A DNA stretch of 55,293 bases, taken from the NCBI GenBank assembly GCA_016933175.1, contig JAFGBK010000005.1, positions 1 to 55,293 on the forward strand. The letters are read 5' to 3'. The notes beneath the pieces are model-generated. The model worked only from the letters and a program-made list of their open reading frames with translations. It did not search any database and was not told the DNA's origin. Position 1 is the stretch's first letter; each line of letters starts with the position of its first letter. The position numbers were made by a program, and so were the translations under genes. Of this stretch, positions 44,301 through 51,855 are shown in pieces. Source of the DNA: Candidatus Krumholzibacteriota bacterium. Lineage in GTDB: Bacteria > Krumholzibacteriota > Krumholzibacteriia > JACNKJ01.

Positions 44301-44862
44301 AGACGGTGCCCTTCTCCTCCAGCGTCAGGCGGCCGGTGCTCGGATCCTCGGTGACGCCGAGGTGGCAGACCTCGCGACGGATCTCCTCGTCGGTGAAGTC
44401 GGGGTTCAGCAGGGCGTTCAGGCGCGCCTCGAGGGTCTCGTAGAAGGCGGCCTCCCCCGCCAGGACGTGGAAGTGGTAGACGGTGGACAGCCGGCTGGTC
44501 CAGGCGGAGCTGCCGCCGAGGGTCATGTCCTCGAGGTTGGACACGTAGCGGCCCTGGCTGCCCTTGCCCAGTAGCAGGTGCTCACAGGCATGGGGCTCCC
44601 CGCGGTCGTCGCGGACGGGCGTCTTGACCCACATGAAGCCCTGGGGCACCGACTGGATCTGCAGCAGATCCACGAGGAATCCGTGCCGCTCGGCCATCAG
44701 GCGGGCGCCCATGACGCGTCCGTCGCCGTTCACATAGAGGTTCTGGAGGACGAAGCCCTCCACCACCTGACCCTGCTGCAGCGAGTCCAGGTCCGCCGCC
44801 ATATCGCGACAGCCTGTCACGCCCACCAGGAGGGCGCAGGCAAGGTATAGCGCTCGTAGCAT
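41344..44862 (-). CDS. M16C-type zinc peptidase, lipoprotein (presequence-protease-like)
   Basis: This 1172-residue protein has a lipoprotein signal with lipobox VTGC (Cys18). The inverted zinc motif is H91-A-C-E94-H95, and the third ligand is probably Glu164 in IRREVCHLG. The four-domain pitrilysin-like arrangement resembles M16C enzymes (PreP/Cym1) in length and in GTVYTEM-type and SGGQPD motifs. Such clamshell peptidases degrade short unfolded peptides inside a closed chamber. The lipid anchor implies a periplasmic or outer-membrane location. AAGGTGG precedes the ATG. It follows the polysaccharide operon on the same strand with a 48-base gap, and a strong terminator ends it. Confidence 0.88.
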   Translation of the reverse strand: MLRALYLACALLVGVTGCRDMAADLDSLQQGQVVEGFVLQNLYVNGDGRVMGARLMAERHGFLVDLLQIQSVPQGFMWVKTPVRDDRGEPHACEHLLLGKGSQGRYVSNLEDMTLGGSSAWTSRLSTVYHFHVLAGEAAFYETLEARLNALLNPDFTDEEIRREVCHLGVTEDPSTGRLTLEEKGTVYTEMVSAFEGPSHALYDPLAERLYGKDHPVANASGGQPDSMRTMVPADMWAFHQERYHPANMGLITAIPREMDPRDFLRRLGGILDRVWPDGDTPRDTGIAVRDLPPARPAAAPGELFIAGYPAESEQDPGQIALSWPADRDPDPLDAAVADLFMGTFAGGPGSNLYDAYINSATRSFEIEANAVFGSQDGDFGQPLGFGFRGVRPADIEEGKLRDLRAHLIGEIRKVHDMADGSEELGEFNRRATSLLVNARKGLEDALNQPPMFGFRSFSCGRWQRMLAELERQEGFRKSLVYAPLFTQVQGLLDSGENFWRGYIDRWGLLDRTPVLGAILPDPGILAAAEAAKQARLAAHIAEFEERYGTGGEQESLARFKAEFDATTAELEAAAAGDAMPRFIDDPPLTLDDPLDYLALELPGGAPLVAATFDNMTTATLGLALRLDVLPADMLHLVPLLTEILTEIGVVMDGEVIDDVTMRERLRHELTRYVAYTSSSEQTGRVELVLRGTMSGSDEQAALLKWMRASLESPYLDEANLPRLRDVADQALTSLRTTMQGRPEYWVRDPATAWRMQDHPLFLAAESFLTRCHLMHRLSWLLREPGSEVAAAAMADFLDAMAVAGEGRDRAGLEALLDAPPLPPEAAGCGELAARAVDALRQCLAEVPDAELAADWRYLCGQMKSDLMTPPAEILAGLQRALDLVRRADNARWFLTSSTAAREALLPGLRTFSAAMAGGEPSRRQRYGGGERVFARMKGRCGLTERPHYIGLVNEGTRNGVLVFRARNAEPWDTREDKILDALSVRTYSGGGAHGIFMKTWAAGLAYSNGYGYGDGTGNGGYYAERCPDVAQTMRFVVGVLKEAEVDERLVEYAVAGVFGASRAAGRYEDRGEAMAADLADGVTPERVRAYREKVLAMRARPGLAADLAARMPRVYGQVLIGYGPPLAESREGNFFLIGPEPQFVSLEEYIATVEAPQAVHRLYPRDFWLVD

Positions 44863-44910
44863 GATCGATCCACCTTCATGGAATGGTTGGTTCTCGGAGC
44901 GGGGTGACGG

Positions 44911-46122
44911 TCAGCCTACGCAATGCGGCACTCGGGGATGCGGGTGCTCGCCGCCAGGGGCGAGCAGCTCCGCGAAGAGGGCTTCGTAGTCGTCGAGCAT
45001 GGTGGATGTAGCATAGCGATCCCGGCTGCGCCGCGCCACATCCGCGTCGGGGGCGGGCAGGGCCAGGGCCCGGACCAGCCCCTCGCGCAGGCTCTCGATC
45101 CGGCGCGGATCCACGGAGACGATCCCCGGCTCGGCGTCCTCGCCCGGCACCAGGATGTGGCGGCTCTTGAGCACCGGCACGCCCAGGGCCAGGGCCTCGA
45201 GGATGGCCAGGGGCAGACCCTCGCGGCCGCGCCCGGCCTGGACCAGCAGATCCGCGGCCCTGAGCAGCCGGAGCACCTCGCCGTGGGGCAGGCCGCCCAG
45301 GAAGCGCACGTCGGCCAGGCGCCGTTCCTCGGCCCAGCGGCGCAGGGAGGCCTCCTGGGGCCCCGTCCCCGCCACGAGCAGCTGCCGTCCCTCGCGATCC
45401 TCCAGGCCGGCCCAGGCCCGGAGCAGCCCCTGGACCCCCTTCTGGCGCTGGAGACGGCAGGCGCTGAGCGCCAGCTTGCCGCCTGGCGCGATGCCCAGCT
45501 CGCGGCGCAGGGCCTCGCGGTCCAGGGCCGACGCGGCGGCCAGCTCGCCCTCGTCCAGGGCGTTGGGGATCTCCACCACGCGCGCGGGATCCACGAGGCG
45601 CAGGGGGAAGCGGGACAGGGCGGCCGTGAGGGCCGGGCCCACGGAGACGAGGCGGTCCGCGCCGCGCAGGGCCTCCCGCTCGAAGTCCAGGTGCTGCCAG
45701 ACGTTGTAGGGCCAGCGCGGGTCCCCCACGGCCAGCTTGGACTGGGCCCCTGTCCAGAAGCTGCCGTGGAACTGGAGGACGCTGGGCAGCTCGGACCAGG
45801 GCGCCGTGCTCAGCAGGGGCGCCGCCGCGCTGGAGATCGACAGCAGCAGGTCCGGCCGCTCGTCCTGGGCGGCGGCCCAGGCCGGCAGCTCCCGGCGGAA
45901 CTCCCGCGAGTGCCGCCCCGGCGGCGCCGGCAGGGCGTGCAGGCGCGTGCCCGGCGGCAGGTCCGGCTCGGCGCCCGCGGGCAGAGACGTGGTGACGACG
46001 TCCAGGCGATGTCCCCTCCCGGCCAGGCCGCGGGCTGTCAGATCGGTCATGCGCTCCAGGCCGCCGTTGAAGTGGACGGGCAGGGAGCGCGCCACGAACC
46101 AGATGTGCAGCGGCCGCGTCAT
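44911..46122 (-). CDS. GT4 family glycosyltransferase
   Basis: This 403-residue protein begins with the GT-B N-terminal fold (LHIWFVARSLPVHFNGGLERMT). Its C-terminal donor-binding domain has LSACRLQRQKGVQGLLRAW, LLVAGTGPQEASLRRW, DVRFLGGLPHGEVLRLL and GREGLPLAILEALALGVPV with the E-x7-E motif. It should add a sugar retaining anomeric configuration, in the cytoplasm. It is the last gene of the polysaccharide operon; its ATG overlaps the preceding stop (ATGA). Confidence 0.9.
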   Translation of the reverse strand: MTRPLHIWFVARSLPVHFNGGLERMTDLTARGLAGRGHRLDVVTTSLPAGAEPDLPPGTRLHALPAPPGRHSREFRRELPAWAAAQDERPDLLLSISSAAAPLLSTAPWSELPSVLQFHGSFWTGAQSKLAVGDPRWPYNVWQHLDFEREALRGADRLVSVGPALTAALSRFPLRLVDPARVVEIPNALDEGELAAASALDREALRRELGIAPGGKLALSACRLQRQKGVQGLLRAWAGLEDREGRQLLVAGTGPQEASLRRWAEERRLADVRFLGGLPHGEVLRLLRAADLLVQAGRGREGLPLAILEALALGVPVLKSRHILVPGEDAEPGIVSVDPRRIESLREGLVRALALPAPDADVARRSRDRYATSTMLDDYEALFAELLAPGGEHPHPRVPHCVG

Positions 46123-47282
46123 GGCGCCTCCGCCGCCGCCCGCTCGGCGGCCAGGACATCCTTGTAGACCGCCAGCACGCCTTCGGCGGCGGCCTCCCGG
46201 GACAGGGACCGGGCCGTCTCCCTGGCCGCCGCGCCCAGGCGCGCGGCCAGGCCGGGATCGTCCAGCAGGCCGTCCAGCGCGTCGGCCAGGGCCGCCGCCG
46301 CGGGCGGCGCGTCCACCAGCAGGCCGTTCTCGCCGTGGCGGATGTAATCGTCCGCCGCGCCCACGCCCCGCGTGGTCACCACGGGCAGGCCGCTGGCGAA
46401 GGCCTCCAGGAGCACGAGCGAGTTGGCCTCGTAGAGAGTGGGAAAGACGAAGGCGTCGGCGGCGGCGAAGTAGCGCTCGGCGTCGACCACCGGCCCCGTG
46501 AACAGGACCCTTCCGGCCAGGCCATGGCGCGCCACCAGGCGGCGGGCCCAGCGGTCGGCCGGCTTGCCCACCACCAGCAGGCGCGCTTCCCGCCGCCGGA
46601 GGCGGGCCAGGGCTTCCAGCAGGGGCCGGAGCCCCTTCCGCTCGAACTCGTAGCCCATGAACAGCAGCACCGGCTCCTCGCCCAGGCCGTGGCGGCGGCG
46701 CAGCGCCGCGCGGTCCCGCGCGCGGTTCTCGGGGCGAAAGCGGCCCAGGTCCACGCCGTTGTTCACCACGGCGATGCGGCCGGGATCGGTGCCGCAGGTG
46801 GCGACGATCTCCCGCTTGATGCCGGCGGCGCAGGCGATGAGGCGCCGGTGCCCCCGCGGCGAGTTGTTGTAGGCCTCGATGCGGAAGACCACGGGATGCA
46901 CGGGATTGAGCCACTTCTTCAGGCGGTCGCGCCAGGGACCCTCCCGCCGCAGCCGGTCCATGGCGTAGCGATGGCAGGAGTGGGCCGTGATGACGTCGGC
47001 GCCGCGGCAGTCGGCGCCGTTGCCGTGGACGATGTCGAAGCCGCCGGCGCGCGCCAGGCGCGTGGCCCGCCGGGCGAACAGCGCCACGCGCAGGGCGAAG
47101 GGTCGCGCCGGGACGCGCACCCGCGCGAAGCGCACGCCCGGCGGTGGGGAGACCGGCGGCGGGGAGGCCGTGACGACCGTGACGTCGTGGCCGCGCTCGG
47201 CCAGGACGTCCACCAGGTCCGCCACCACGCGGCCGACGCCGCTGGTCTTCCCCCACTCGCGCGTGATGACGGCGATTCTCAC
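46119..47282 (-). CDS. GT4 family glycosyltransferase
   Basis: This 387-residue protein has an N-terminal MRIAVITREWGKTSGVGRVV and a central VNNGVDLGRFRP. The C-terminal donor site has LLFMGYEFERKGLRPLLEAL, LLVVGKPADRWARR and PTLYEANSLVLLEAFASGLP. This resembles lipopolysaccharide-type retaining transferases. It starts at GTG 47282 with AGAGGAAG upstream, 11 bases after the flippase stop, and ends in an ATGA overlap with the next transferase gene. Confidence 0.9.
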   Translation of the reverse strand: MRIAVITREWGKTSGVGRVVADLVDVLAERGHDVTVVTASPPPVSPPPGVRFARVRVPARPFALRVALFARRATRLARAGGFDIVHGNGADCRGADVITAHSCHRYAMDRLRREGPWRDRLKKWLNPVHPVVFRIEAYNNSPRGHRRLIACAAGIKREIVATCGTDPGRIAVVNNGVDLGRFRPENRARDRAALRRRHGLGEEPVLLFMGYEFERKGLRPLLEALARLRRREARLLVVGKPADRWARRLVARHGLAGRVLFTGPVVDAERYFAAADAFVFPTLYEANSLVLLEAFASGLPVVTTRGVGAADDYIRHGENGLLVDAPPAAAALADALDGLLDDPGLAARLGAAARETARSLSREAAAEGVLAVYKDVLAAERAAAEAP

Positions 47283-47293
47283 TCCGCTTCCTC

Positions 47294-48751
47294 TCACCGC
47301 AGCAGTCCGCGCAGCTCCCGGCGGCCCAGGACCCAGCCCCCCCACCACAGGAGGGCCAGCAGGACCTGCAGCGCCAGGCCGGCCGCGCCCGCGGCGGCCC
47401 GGCCCAGGAGCCAGGACAGGACACAGTACCCCGGCAGGACCGCCAGGACCAGGAGGAAGCTCCGCCGGGCGTCCGGCAGGGGTCCGGGCAGGCGCCGCAG
47501 GTAGTAGGCCAGGCCCGCCAGGCCCCCCGCGGAGGGACCGAGCGCCAGACCGAGAACGCCCAGGGGCCGGTACAGGAGCGCCATGGTCGCCAGGCTGGCC
47601 AGCGCGAAGAGGCTCTCGCCGCGCAGGACGGTCATGTTCGCCAGGCGCGCGTTGAAGACCCGCTGCAGGAACCAGCTCGCGCTGAAGGCCCACAGGCCGA
47701 CGCCAAGACCCGCCAGGGCCCGGCCCGTGATGGCCAGGGAGTCCAGGTCGAAGCGGCCGCGCAGGTAGAGCAGGCGCAGGACGCCGTCCCCGTTGAGGAC
47801 GAGAAAGGCCGACAGGGGCAGCAGGGCCAGCCAGATGCGGGCCAGGGTCCGGTCGGTCTTGGCCCCGAGCGCCGTCGGCGACAGGGTGGCGAAGTGCCCG
47901 AGGCCGATGAGCCCCAGGGGCACGATGAGCAGGGTATGGCTGGTCTCGGTGATGAAGCGCGCGTACTCCATGGCCGCCACGGAGCCCGCGCCCACCAGCG
48001 AGGCCAGGAAGCGCTCGGCCAGGATCTGCAGCTCGGCCAGGGCCGAGACCACCAGTAGGGGCCGGAACAGGCGCCACAGCTCGCCGCCCATGGCGCGCAG
48101 CGAGGCGCCGTCGAGGGCCGCGCGCGGCGGCCATTCGTTGCGACGCCAGACCAGCAGCGTGGCGGCCAGGGCCAGCACGGCGTAGCTGCCGGAGAAGCCC
48201 CAGGCGGCCAGGACGGGGCGGCCCGTCAGGGCTGCGGCCGCGATGAGGGCCAGCATGCCCAGGTTCTGCAGGCCCGGGCGCAGGCTGGGGATGGCGAAGT
48301 CCTCCTGGGCCGCGCCGAGGGAGCCCAGGAGGCTGACATAGAGGTAGGGGGGCACGCCCAGGGCCATGATCCGCAGCATGGCCGCGGCCAGCTCCCGGCG
48401 TCCGGCATCGAAGCCCGGCAGCAGCAGCCCCACCAGGGGACCGGCGAGCTGGAAGAGCAGGACGCCCAGGAGCAGGCCCAGCACCACGAAGAAGGCCAGC
48501 AGCAGGAGGAACAGGGCCCGCGCCCGCTCGGGCGAGGCCCGGCGGTGGGTCGCGTACAGAGGGATGAAGCAGGTCTGCACCAGGCGGTTGGTGAGCAGGT
48601 GCACGGGCGACAGGGTCGCCGTCAGGCTGCCCCGGTACGCGTCCGCCACGGGTCCCGTGCCGAACCAGCGGGCCAGCAGGATCTCGCGGCCCAGGCCCAG
48701 GATCTTGCTGGCCAGGGCGCCGCCGCTGAGGCTCAGGAACCAGCGTCTCAC
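47294..48751 (-). CDS. MurJ/MviN-family lipid-linked glycan flippase
   Basis: This 485-residue protein has about 13 TM helices and the MVF family start SGGALASKILGLGREILLAR. Further motifs are GTGPVADAYRGSLTATL, NRLVQTCFIPLYA and LRLLYLRGRFD (helix-9-like). MurJ moves lipid II across the inner membrane. Because it sits inside a glycosyltransferase operon that also holds a Wzx-like flippase, it may instead export the operon's own glycolipid. It starts at GTG 48751, overlapping the upstream stop as GTGA. Confidence 0.85.
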   Translation of the reverse strand: MRRWFLSLSGGALASKILGLGREILLARWFGTGPVADAYRGSLTATLSPVHLLTNRLVQTCFIPLYATHRRASPERARALFLLLLAFFVVLGLLLGVLLFQLAGPLVGLLLPGFDAGRRELAAAMLRIMALGVPPYLYVSLLGSLGAAQEDFAIPSLRPGLQNLGMLALIAAAALTGRPVLAAWGFSGSYAVLALAATLLVWRRNEWPPRAALDGASLRAMGGELWRLFRPLLVVSALAELQILAERFLASLVGAGSVAAMEYARFITETSHTLLIVPLGLIGLGHFATLSPTALGAKTDRTLARIWLALLPLSAFLVLNGDGVLRLLYLRGRFDLDSLAITGRALAGLGVGLWAFSASWFLQRVFNARLANMTVLRGESLFALASLATMALLYRPLGVLGLALGPSAGGLAGLAYYLRRLPGPLPDARRSFLLVLAVLPGYCVLSWLLGRAAAGAAGLALQVLLALLWWGGWVLGRRELRGLLR

Positions 48752-49947
48752 GGCGCGCCTCCCTCCCCCGCGCGGGCCGCCAGGGCCTCCTCCACGGCCC
48801 GGGAGATGTCCTCCATGCGCTCCGGCCAGGCGTTGCGCCGCGCCTCCTCGCGCCGGGCGGCGCGCAGGGTCTCGGTCTGGGGCGCCGCCAGGGCCGCTTC
48901 GATGGCCGCGACGAAGGCATCGGCGCCGGCGGCGAAGCGGACGAGGCCGGGGCGGTCCGCATAGGCGGCCAGGGCCGGCAGAGGCGTGGCGATGATCTCC
49001 TTACCGGCCGCCATGTACTCGAAGAACTTGAGCGGGAAGGAGGCGCGCGTGGAGGGGCTGACGCGAAAGGGGATCAGGCAGGCGTCGAAGCCCGCCACCC
49101 AGGCCGGCAGCTCCGCGTAGGGCCGCTGTCCGAGCAGGTGCACATTGGGCAGCCCCGCCAGGGGCACCAGATCGCTGCGCGGTTCCCCCGCTCCGCGCGG
49201 CCCCACCAGGCAGAGCTGCCAGTCGGGCCGTGCGAGCGCCACGGCCGCCAGCAGCTCCAGATCCACCTTGTATCCGGCCACGTTGCCCACGTAGCCCAGG
49301 CGGGGCCGCGCGATCCGCGCGAGGACCGGCGGCGGCGGGCCGGCGGCGGCGAAGTGCTCGGCGTCGGCGACGTTGGGCAGGTAGCGGGAGAGACCCCGCG
49401 CGGGGATCTTCTCCTCGTAGAGGGCGCGGCTGGTGGCCAGCACCAGGTCGCAGCGCCCCAGCAGCTCGGCCTCCAAGGCCAGGATGGCAGCGCGGTCCAC
49501 CCCCGGATTCTCGGCGTAGGCGTCCACGCAGTGGTAGACCACCAGGCGCTCGCCCAGATGGCCCGCGAGGCCCGCGCCCGTGGGCGGAAAGATCCAGAGG
49601 ATGGGACGCTCGAGCCCCAGGCGCCGCATGGCGCGGCGGACGGCCGCCACCAGGAGGCGGGCGTTGAGGCGCCGCGCCCAGGCGCGGCCGTGCAGGGGAA
49701 CGACCAGGGGCGCCAGGAGCCAGAGCCCCTCGGGCGCCCGGCGCGGTCCCCGCAGCCAGGCGGCCAGGCGGCGCAGCACCTTGGCCAGGTCGCGCCGTCC
49801 CGCGGCCGGCGCCCGCAGGCCCGGCGACTCCACCAGGAGAACGCGGTTGCGCGGCGCCAGCCGCCCCATGACGTGGTGGACGTTCAGGGGCGCATCGGCT
49901 CGCCAGAAGCTGGGCGCCACGCAGACGATGTCCCGGTCCTCAAGCAT
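48748..49947 (-). CDS. Glycosyltransferase (TuaH-like)
   Basis: This 399-residue protein has an N-terminal DIVCVAPSFWRADAPLNVHH with an SPGLR block. A middle VVYHCVDAYAENPG and SRYLPNVADAEHFAAAGPPP follow, then a donor domain RLGYVGNVAGYKVDLELLAA, CLVGPRGAG and FFEYMAAGKEIIATPLPALA. This is the pattern of GT-B transferases related to TuaH and mycofactocin-type enzymes. It is the second gene of the operon and overlaps the upstream flippase gene by 8 bases. Confidence 0.85.
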   Translation of the reverse strand: MLEDRDIVCVAPSFWRADAPLNVHHVMGRLAPRNRVLLVESPGLRAPAAGRRDLAKVLRRLAAWLRGPRRAPEGLWLLAPLVVPLHGRAWARRLNARLLVAAVRRAMRRLGLERPILWIFPPTGAGLAGHLGERLVVYHCVDAYAENPGVDRAAILALEAELLGRCDLVLATSRALYEEKIPARGLSRYLPNVADAEHFAAAGPPPPVLARIARPRLGYVGNVAGYKVDLELLAAVALARPDWQLCLVGPRGAGEPRSDLVPLAGLPNVHLLGQRPYAELPAWVAGFDACLIPFRVSPSTRASFPLKFFEYMAAGKEIIATPLPALAAYADRPGLVRFAAGADAFVAAIEAALAAPQTETLRAARREEARRNAWPERMEDISRAVEEALAARAGEGGAP

Positions 49948-51244
49948 CGGCCGCCTCCCGGCGCTCGCTGCGCGCCAGCACCCATGCGCGCAGGGCGTAG
50001 AGCAGCAGCAGGAGCCCGTGCGAGACGTAGGCCGCCACGACGGCGCCCCGCCAGCCGTGGCGCGGGATGAGCCAGAGGTTCAGGCCCAGGTTCACGCCGG
50101 CCGCGCCGAGAATGGCGGCGCTGCGGTATACGATGTGGTCGGCGCCGGACAGGGCGTCGCCCAGGGGCGCGTAGAGGGCCTGGAGGATGATCAGCCAGGC
50201 CAGGGCGCGCAGGGCGGCCGGGGCCGCGGCGTACTCGTCGCCCAGGAGCGGCAGCACCAGCGGCGCCAGGAGCCACATGAGCAGGGCGGCGCCGGCGCCG
50301 TAGGTGATGGCCAGAGGCGCCGCCCGCCGCCAGACGCCCAGGCCGGCCGTGAAGGACTCGCCGCCCCGGCGGAAGAAGCGCGGGTAGAGGGCCGTCAGCA
50401 ACGCCTGGAGGGGCAGGTAGGCCACGCTGAGGATCCGGAAGCCAGCGCCGTACTGGGCGGCCGCCGGCAGGCCGGCCATGCCCGGGAGCATCATCTTGTC
50501 GAAGCCCAGCAGCAGGCCGCGCCCCACCGAGCTGAGGCTGAAGGTGAGCCCGTCGCGCAGGGAGCGGCTGGCCTCGGCGAGCCCGGCCGGCAGGGCCGGC
50601 CTTCCCCAGGGGCGGACCCAGGCCGCCAGGATCCAGACCACGGGGATCAGGGTGCCGACGAAGTAGGCCAGGGAGAAGCGCAGGGGATCCAGACCCCAGA
50701 CCAGTTGCGTGGCGGCCATGACCACCAGGCGCGCCAGGGCCAGGCCCGCCAGGGCGCGGGCGATGCGATCCAGCCGCTCGCTGCCCTGGAGGATGCCGTT
50801 GACCAGGACCATGATCCCGAACAGGACCAGCTCGCCGGCGGCGAAGAGGAAGAGGGCGAGGCGCGGGAAGGCGAAGCCCAGCAGCCCGGGCGCCACCAGC
50901 GCCAGGATCAGGCTGGCCAGCGTGCCGAGCCCGACGGTGACCAGGAGGCCCAGGCCCCAGATCGCGCGGCGCCGCTCCGGATGCCGGGCCAGGACACGGA
51001 TGGCCAGGATGTGGCAACCCATCAGCGTGAGGGGCAGCAGCGCCGTGAAGACGGAGATCAGGGCCGTCACCTTCCCGAAGTCCACGGCGCCGAGTCCCCG
51101 GGCGATGAGGACGAAGTAGAGAGTCTGGGTGACCAGGCGGAAGATCTGGGCGGTGAAGAGCTGGAGGGCCCCGCGCAGCACCGGCCTCAGGCCTCCCCCG
51201 CCCGCGGCGCCGCCATGCGAGACGTCAGGATGCATGGGCCGCAT
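49940..51244 (-). CDS. Wzx-like polysaccharide/oligosaccharide flippase
   Basis: This 434-residue protein has 12-14 TM helices and an N-terminal FTAQIFRLVTQTLYFVLIAR block. GAVDFGKVTALISVFTAL follows, typical of the polysaccharide-biosynthesis (MOP) superfamily. It should flip undecaprenyl-linked oligosaccharide to the periplasm. ATG 51244 is chosen because GGGGAG lies 7-8 bases before it. It is the first gene of the polysaccharide operon and lies 37 bases after the ArsR-like gene, so it may be read from that promoter. Confidence 0.88.
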   Translation of the reverse strand: MRPMHPDVSHGGAAGGGGLRPVLRGALQLFTAQIFRLVTQTLYFVLIARGLGAVDFGKVTALISVFTALLPLTLMGCHILAIRVLARHPERRRAIWGLGLLVTVGLGTLASLILALVAPGLLGFAFPRLALFLFAAGELVLFGIMVLVNGILQGSERLDRIARALAGLALARLVVMAATQLVWGLDPLRFSLAYFVGTLIPVVWILAAWVRPWGRPALPAGLAEASRSLRDGLTFSLSSVGRGLLLGFDKMMLPGMAGLPAAAQYGAGFRILSVAYLPLQALLTALYPRFFRRGGESFTAGLGVWRRAAPLAITYGAGAALLMWLLAPLVLPLLGDEYAAAPAALRALAWLIILQALYAPLGDALSGADHIVYRSAAILGAAGVNLGLNLWLIPRHGWRGAVVAAYVSHGLLLLLYALRAWVLARSERREAADA

Positions 51245-51281
51245 TATCGACTCCCCTTCCGCCTCCCGCAAGCCTCAAGCC

Positions 51282-51608
51282 TCAGCCCTCCAGCTCGTCC
51301 AGGCGCCCGCTGAGGAACTCGCGGCGGGAGGCCTCGGCCGTGCCCAGCAACTCGGGCAGGTGGCGGTCGCGCAAGGCGTAGAAGACTCGCACACCCTCCT
51401 TGCGGCGGCCGAGCAGTCCCTCGGCCGCCAGGAGACCGAGCTGACGCGATACGTGGGGCTGCCCCAGGCCCGTGTCGGCCACGATCTCCTGGACGCTCCG
51501 CTCGCCGGCCGCCAGGCTGCGGAGGATCCTGAGACGGCTGGGCTCGGAGAGCAGTCGGAAGTATCCCGCCAGGACCTGCAGGACGGCGTCAGACCGGCTG
51601 GCGGCCAT
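51282..51608 (-). CDS. ArsR-family winged-helix transcriptional regulator
   Basis: This 108-residue protein has the ArsR helix-turn-helix: LLSEPSRLRILRSLAAGE, then SVQEIVADTGLGQPHVSRQL and AEGLLGRRKEGVRVFYALRD (the wing). There is no cysteine in the whole protein, so the ELCVCDL-type metal site of arsenic, cadmium or zinc sensors is absent; the signal is unknown. ATG 51608 follows GGGAGCCCC. Its promoter (TTGACT-17-TATATT) is interleaved with that of the divergent ClC gene. It may control both that gene and the polysaccharide operon downstream. Confidence 0.88.
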   Translation of the reverse strand: MAASRSDAVLQVLAGYFRLLSEPSRLRILRSLAAGERSVQEIVADTGLGQPHVSRQLGLLAAEGLLGRRKEGVRVFYALRDRHLPELLGTAEASRREFLSGRLDELEG

Positions 51609-51708
51609 GGGGCTCCCGTGGCAGGGGGGGAGGGGCGGGCGCCCCTCCCCCGTTCTCTCACCAAACTCCTGCGGCGGGGGACGAAGGGGGTCGGCCCCCG
51701 TTGCAGCC

Positions 51709-51750
51709 AATATATTCCTTGTTAGCTATATAGTCAAGTAGTAATATATC
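51709..51750. promoter_or_regulatory. Interleaved divergent sigma70 promoters with regularly spaced AT palindromes
   Basis: Plus strand: TTGTTA (51719-51724), 17 bp, TAATAT (51742-51747), driving the ClC gene. Minus strand: TTGACT (51732-51737), 17 bp, TATATT (51710-51715), driving the ArsR-like gene. Three AT-rich palindromic boxes, AATATATT (51709-51716), CTATATAG (51726-51733) and AATATATC (51743-51750), are centred exactly 17 bp apart. The central box is a likely operator. Confidence 0.7.
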
Positions 51751-51855
51751 AGTCGCAAGAATCCCCCGGCCGCAGCGTTGCGCGCAAGAAGCCCGGCTGC
51801 TAGTTTGGGCCCGCCGCACTCCACCAATCCCGGCTCCCGACACCCGGTAACGAGC

